Part shown: in pieces, positions 32,766 through 34,735 of the stretch
Layout: every line of letters begins with the position of its first letter
Position numbering within the stretch: position 1 is the first letter of the stretch
Assembly: GCA_964528575.1 (NCBI GenBank)
Contig: CAZGTQ010000378.1
Location: 1-34,735, forward strand
Direction: 5' to 3'
DNA length: 34,735 nt
Origin: CAZGTQ01 sp964528575
Lineage (GTDB): Bacteria; Planctomycetota; UBA1135; GCA-002686595
The notes under the pieces: model-generated
The model's input: the letters and a program-made list of their open reading frames with translations, nothing else
Told to the model about the DNA's origin: nothing
Databases searched by the model: none
Position numbers and translations under genes: made by a program

Positions 32766-32864
32766 GCACTCGTCGATCTCCGCGTAACCCTCCGTGGGCG
32801 CGGCGGAGGTGTGGCCGAGCACCGCCCGGGCGGCGTCGAGACTGCGGCGGAGCGCGCCAAGACC
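32766..32864 (-). pseudogene. Tyrosine recombinase (integrase) C-terminal remnant
   Basis: On the minus strand this stretch encodes LRRSLDAARAVLGHTSAAPT followed by EGYAEIDE, the end of a tyrosine recombinase: LGHTS holds the conserved His (codon 32811-32813) and YAEID the catalytic Tyr (codon 32784-32786). Upstream the expected H-x-LRH block is not present and the sequence decays; downstream the tail is also abnormal. Only about 30 residues survive, so it is a fragment. It points toward tRNA-Pro, about 120 bp away, the usual layout of an integrase beside its attachment site. Confidence 0.6.
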
Positions 32865-32987
32865 AACGGGACGCTGCCCGAAGGCCACCTCGCAGCCCGG
32901 GGCGGCACGTCCCGGCGCCACCTAGGCTCGGGACGCCAGCTCGGCTGAAACTGCAAGGGCAAACCCACGGATCCTTGCAGCCCCCGG

Positions 32988-33017
32988 TAGACAATCGACC
33001 CTGCAACGGTCTACTAT
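32988..33017 (+). promoter_or_regulatory. Sigma70-like promoter of the ATPase gene, possibly leaderless
   Basis: The -35 box TAGACA (32988-32993, five of six) and TACTAT (33012-33017, four of six) have an 18-bp spacer. The predicted start site falls at or within a few bases of the ATG at 33024, so the mRNA would have almost no leader. Each box is overlapped by one arm of a short inverted repeat, which could be an operator. Confidence 0.6.
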
Positions 33018-33023
33018 CCCGCC

Positions 33024-34253
33024 ATGAAACGGCGGAATATCCACCAGTTGCTGGTAGATGGACTCGAGGACAGCCCCGTCGTGCTGCTCCACGGCGCCCG
33101 ACAGACCGGCAAGACCACGCTGGCTCGCCAGTTGGCCGAGGAACGCAGCATGGCCGTCCTCACCCTCGACCGCGCCGCCACACTCGCCGCTGCCCGCCGA
33201 AGTCCCGAGGAGTTCATCGCCGGACTCCCCGGGGCTGTCGTTCTCGACGAGGTGCAGCGGGCTCCGGAGCTCTTCCCCGCCATCAAGCTCGCGGTCGACG
33301 CAGACCGCGCGCCAGGGCGCTTCCTGCTGACCGGCTCGGCCAACATCCTCCTCCTGCCCCGGCTCTCGGAGTCGCTCGCCGGCCGTATGGAGATCCTGAC
33401 CTTGCGACCGTTCGCTCAGTGCGAGCTCGAAGGCACGGAGGGGAACCTCCTCGGGCGCCTCTTCGACGCCGAGAGAATCCCCGGACTTGCTCCGCCAACG
33501 GCGCCCGAGCTCTGGGAGCGCGTGCTGCGCGGTGGCTACCCGCCTGTCCAAACCTGGCCACGCTTGGAGCGGCGCGCCGACTGGTTCGACTCCTACGTCA
33601 CCACCATTCTCGAGCGCGACGTCCGCGACTTGTATGACGTTGGCGACCTGACCGCGCTGACGCGGCTGCTGCAACTGCTGGCAAGCCGCATCGGCGGCCT
33701 CGTCAACCATGCCTCGCTATCGCGCGAGAGCGGCATTCCGCAGACAACGCTCACGCGCTACTTCGAGCTGCTGCAGAAGACGTTCCTCGTTACGCTGCTG
33801 CCGGCCTGGTCAGGCAACCTCGGCAAGCGGCTGATCAAAGCTTCGAAGCTGTATCTGCTCGACACGGGCCTGATCGCCGGCATACTTGCCATCGACGGCG
33901 ACCGGCTCCTGCGCGAGGATTCGCTGCGCGGCCGGCTCCTCGAGAACTTCGTCGTCGCCGAGCTCGCCAAGCTCGCCTCCTGGACGCGCCCACGCGCGCG
34001 CCTGTATCACTTCCGCAGCCATACCGGGCTCGAGGTCGATTTCCTGCTAGAGCGGCCAGACGGCCGCATCGTCGCGATCGAGGTCAAGGCCAGCAGCGCG
34101 GTCGATGCGCCGGATTTCCGGCCGCTCCAGCGCCTTGCTGAACTGCTGGGCGGTCGTCTACTCCGCCGGGTCGTCCTCTATGCAGGCACGGAGGCTTTGG
34201 CTTTCGGCCCCAATGATTGGGCGCTGCCGTACCGCGTGCTGTGGAGCCGCTGA
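33024..34253 (+). CDS. AAA-type ATPase with DUF4143 domain
   Basis: 409 residues from the ATG at 33024. Walker A is G24-ARQTGKTT; Walker B is VVLDEVQRAPELF; TGSANILLLPRLSESLAGRM is the sensor region typical of this family. A winged-helix-like middle part (ASLSRESGIPQTTLTRYFEL) is followed by the DUF4143 C-terminal domain with a PD-(D/E)XK-like core, GLEVDFLLE then GRIVAIEVKAS. These ATPases are common, scattered by horizontal transfer, and of unsettled function (often linked to defence or mobile elements). Codons ending in A or T are more frequent than in neighbouring genes, in line with acquisition. It lies next to the integrase remnant. Confidence 0.92.
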   Translation: MKRRNIHQLLVDGLEDSPVVLLHGARQTGKTTLARQLAEERSMAVLTLDRAATLAAARRSPEEFIAGLPGAVVLDEVQRAPELFPAIKLAVDADRAPGRFLLTGSANILLLPRLSESLAGRMEILTLRPFAQCELEGTEGNLLGRLFDAERIPGLAPPTAPELWERVLRGGYPPVQTWPRLERRADWFDSYVTTILERDVRDLYDVGDLTALTRLLQLLASRIGGLVNHASLSRESGIPQTTLTRYFELLQKTFLVTLLPAWSGNLGKRLIKASKLYLLDTGLIAGILAIDGDRLLREDSLRGRLLENFVVAELAKLASWTRPRARLYHFRSHTGLEVDFLLERPDGRIVAIEVKASSAVDAPDFRPLQRLAELLGGRLLRRVVLYAGTEALAFGPNDWALPYRVLWSR

Positions 34254-34312
34254 CTCTCCCACGAGAGACCGAACGTTGCACGACGAGCCAAGGGTGCTCC
34301 TCGAGCGGCGCA

Positions 34313-34735
34313 TCAAATCTCCCAGAGGCCGTGCTCGACGCCGCCCTGGAAGTAGATCGCGCAGGTGCCGCGCTCGGGGATCTCCATCGGCGGGAGCGCG
34401 ATCTCGGCGCCGGCCGCCTTGGCCGCCGCGACCGCCGCCTCGATGTCGTCGACCAGGACGTAGGGCCGCACGACGGGCTCCTCGTCGTCGCGCAGCGGCG
34501 CTCGCACGCCGAGCAGGCCGCCGCCTTCCAGCGGCGCGGTGCGCGCGTTGCCGAGCTCGGGCTGCGGCTCGCCGAACTCCACGCCGTGCAACTTCGCGAG
34601 GGCGCGACAGGTCGGGTCCACGTCGGGGGTCACGATCTCGAGATAGTGCACCTGCACGCGGCGCTCCTTCGCGGACGCGGGATGGTCTTGCTCGTCGACG
34701 GCGCACAGGGCGAGCGCCGGCACGAGCCAGAGGAG
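34313..34735 (-). CDS. VOC-family (glyoxalase-like) protein, possibly cut by the window edge
   Basis: The vicinal-oxygen-chelate domain is complete: VQVHYLEIVTPDVDPTCRAL, LGNARTAPLEGGGLLGVRAP, VRPYVLVDDIEAAVAAAKAA, PERGTCAIYFQGGVEHGLWE. The family covers dioxygenases, lyases and binding proteins; ligands of the metal site cannot be assigned with confidence. The start is ambiguous. A GTG at 34657 has AAGGAG six bases upstream (114 residues). But the frame stays open to the window end and the added part (LLWLVPALALCAVDEQ) looks like the end of a signal peptide, so the gene may begin outside. I give the longer extent. Confidence 0.78.
   Translation of the reverse strand, partial: LLWLVPALALCAVDEQDHPASAKERRVQVHYLEIVTPDVDPTCRALAKLHGVEFGEPQPELGNARTAPLEGGGLLGVRAPLRDDEEPVVRPYVLVDDIEAAVAAAKAAGAEIALPPMEIPERGTCAIYFQGGVEHGLWEI

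Larger units (their letters stand above)
32650..33023. other. Relic region between tRNA-Pro and the ATPase gene
   Basis: No intact gene. The region holds the integrase remnant (32766-32864). Near its right end there is an 8-bp inverted repeat CTGCAAGG / CCTTGCAG (32951-32958, 32973-32980), and a 6-bp inverted repeat GTAGAC / GTCTAC (32987-32992, 33009-33014) overlaps the promoter of the following gene. A second copy of the tRNA 3' end, which would mark the other att site, was not found up to the window end. Confidence 0.6.

Noticed and set aside
32650..34735. Second att site (direct repeat of the tRNA-Pro 3' end)
   Set aside because: I looked for GGTTCGAATCC or GCCCCGACCA-like sequence to the right of the ATPase and found none inside the window.

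Overview
The window is a very GC-rich (about 70% or more by eye) stretch of bacterial chromosome with densely packed genes that often overlap by ATGA or GTGA. A TonB-dependent receptor with its own TonB, exported proteins and a lipoprotein, and an MsbA-type exporter point to a diderm. The gene styles (GTG starts, exported HEAT and metallopeptidase-like proteins, an animal-like adenylosuccinate lyase) suggest a Planctomycetota-like lineage, but no rRNA or other decisive marker is present, so this placement is inference.

Layout. 246-3839 (-): a tightly spaced set of four genes, listed in order of transcription: an unrecognised protein, a membrane-anchored protein with a weak SurA-N-like segment, an exported HEAT-type protein, and an exported metallopeptidase-like protein whose HExxH motif is degenerate. 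Divergent from it, 4283-5941 (+) encodes a parvulin-like lipoprotein. 6124-8040 (+) is an MsbA-type ABC exporter. 8247-10593 (-) holds a small unknown gene, a glycine-rich RRM protein, and ispF-ispD of the MEP isoprenoid pathway. 10662-13742 (+) holds ruvC, an unknown protein and a FlhG/MinD-like ATPase. 13747-16446 (-) is topA. 16563-20731 (+) is a run of HhH protein, nadC, HATPase, VanZ-like protein and adenylosuccinate lyase. 20968-23993 (+) carries a TIM-barrel isomerase-like protein, a DHH phosphoesterase and thiD. tRNA-Gly(GCC) is followed by a TonB-dependent receptor and tonB (24379-27242). 27374-29787 (-) holds a 7Fe ferredoxin and a hydantoinase/oxoprolinase A-type gene. 30045-32201 (+) is plsY-gpsA plus a small membrane protein: GpsA makes the glycerol-3-phosphate that PlsY acylates.

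The right end differs. Beyond tRNA-Pro(GGG) lie a tyrosine-recombinase remnant and a DUF4143-type ATPase with its own sigma70-like promoter and more relaxed codon use, which looks like the residue of an element integrated at the tRNA. A VOC-family gene runs to or near the window edge.

Many gaps between genes carry a short tandem repeat with its own unit (7, 10, 12, 15, 16 or 17 bp), several next to terminator hairpins. A related-looking 21-bp repeat lies inside the HhH gene. One 26-bp sequence occurs identically in two gaps 5.8 kb apart. No CRISPR array, rRNA or complete insertion sequence was seen. No clearly new multi-gene system could be demonstrated. The best leads are the exported 246-5941 group, the tRNA-Pro island and the repeat landscape.
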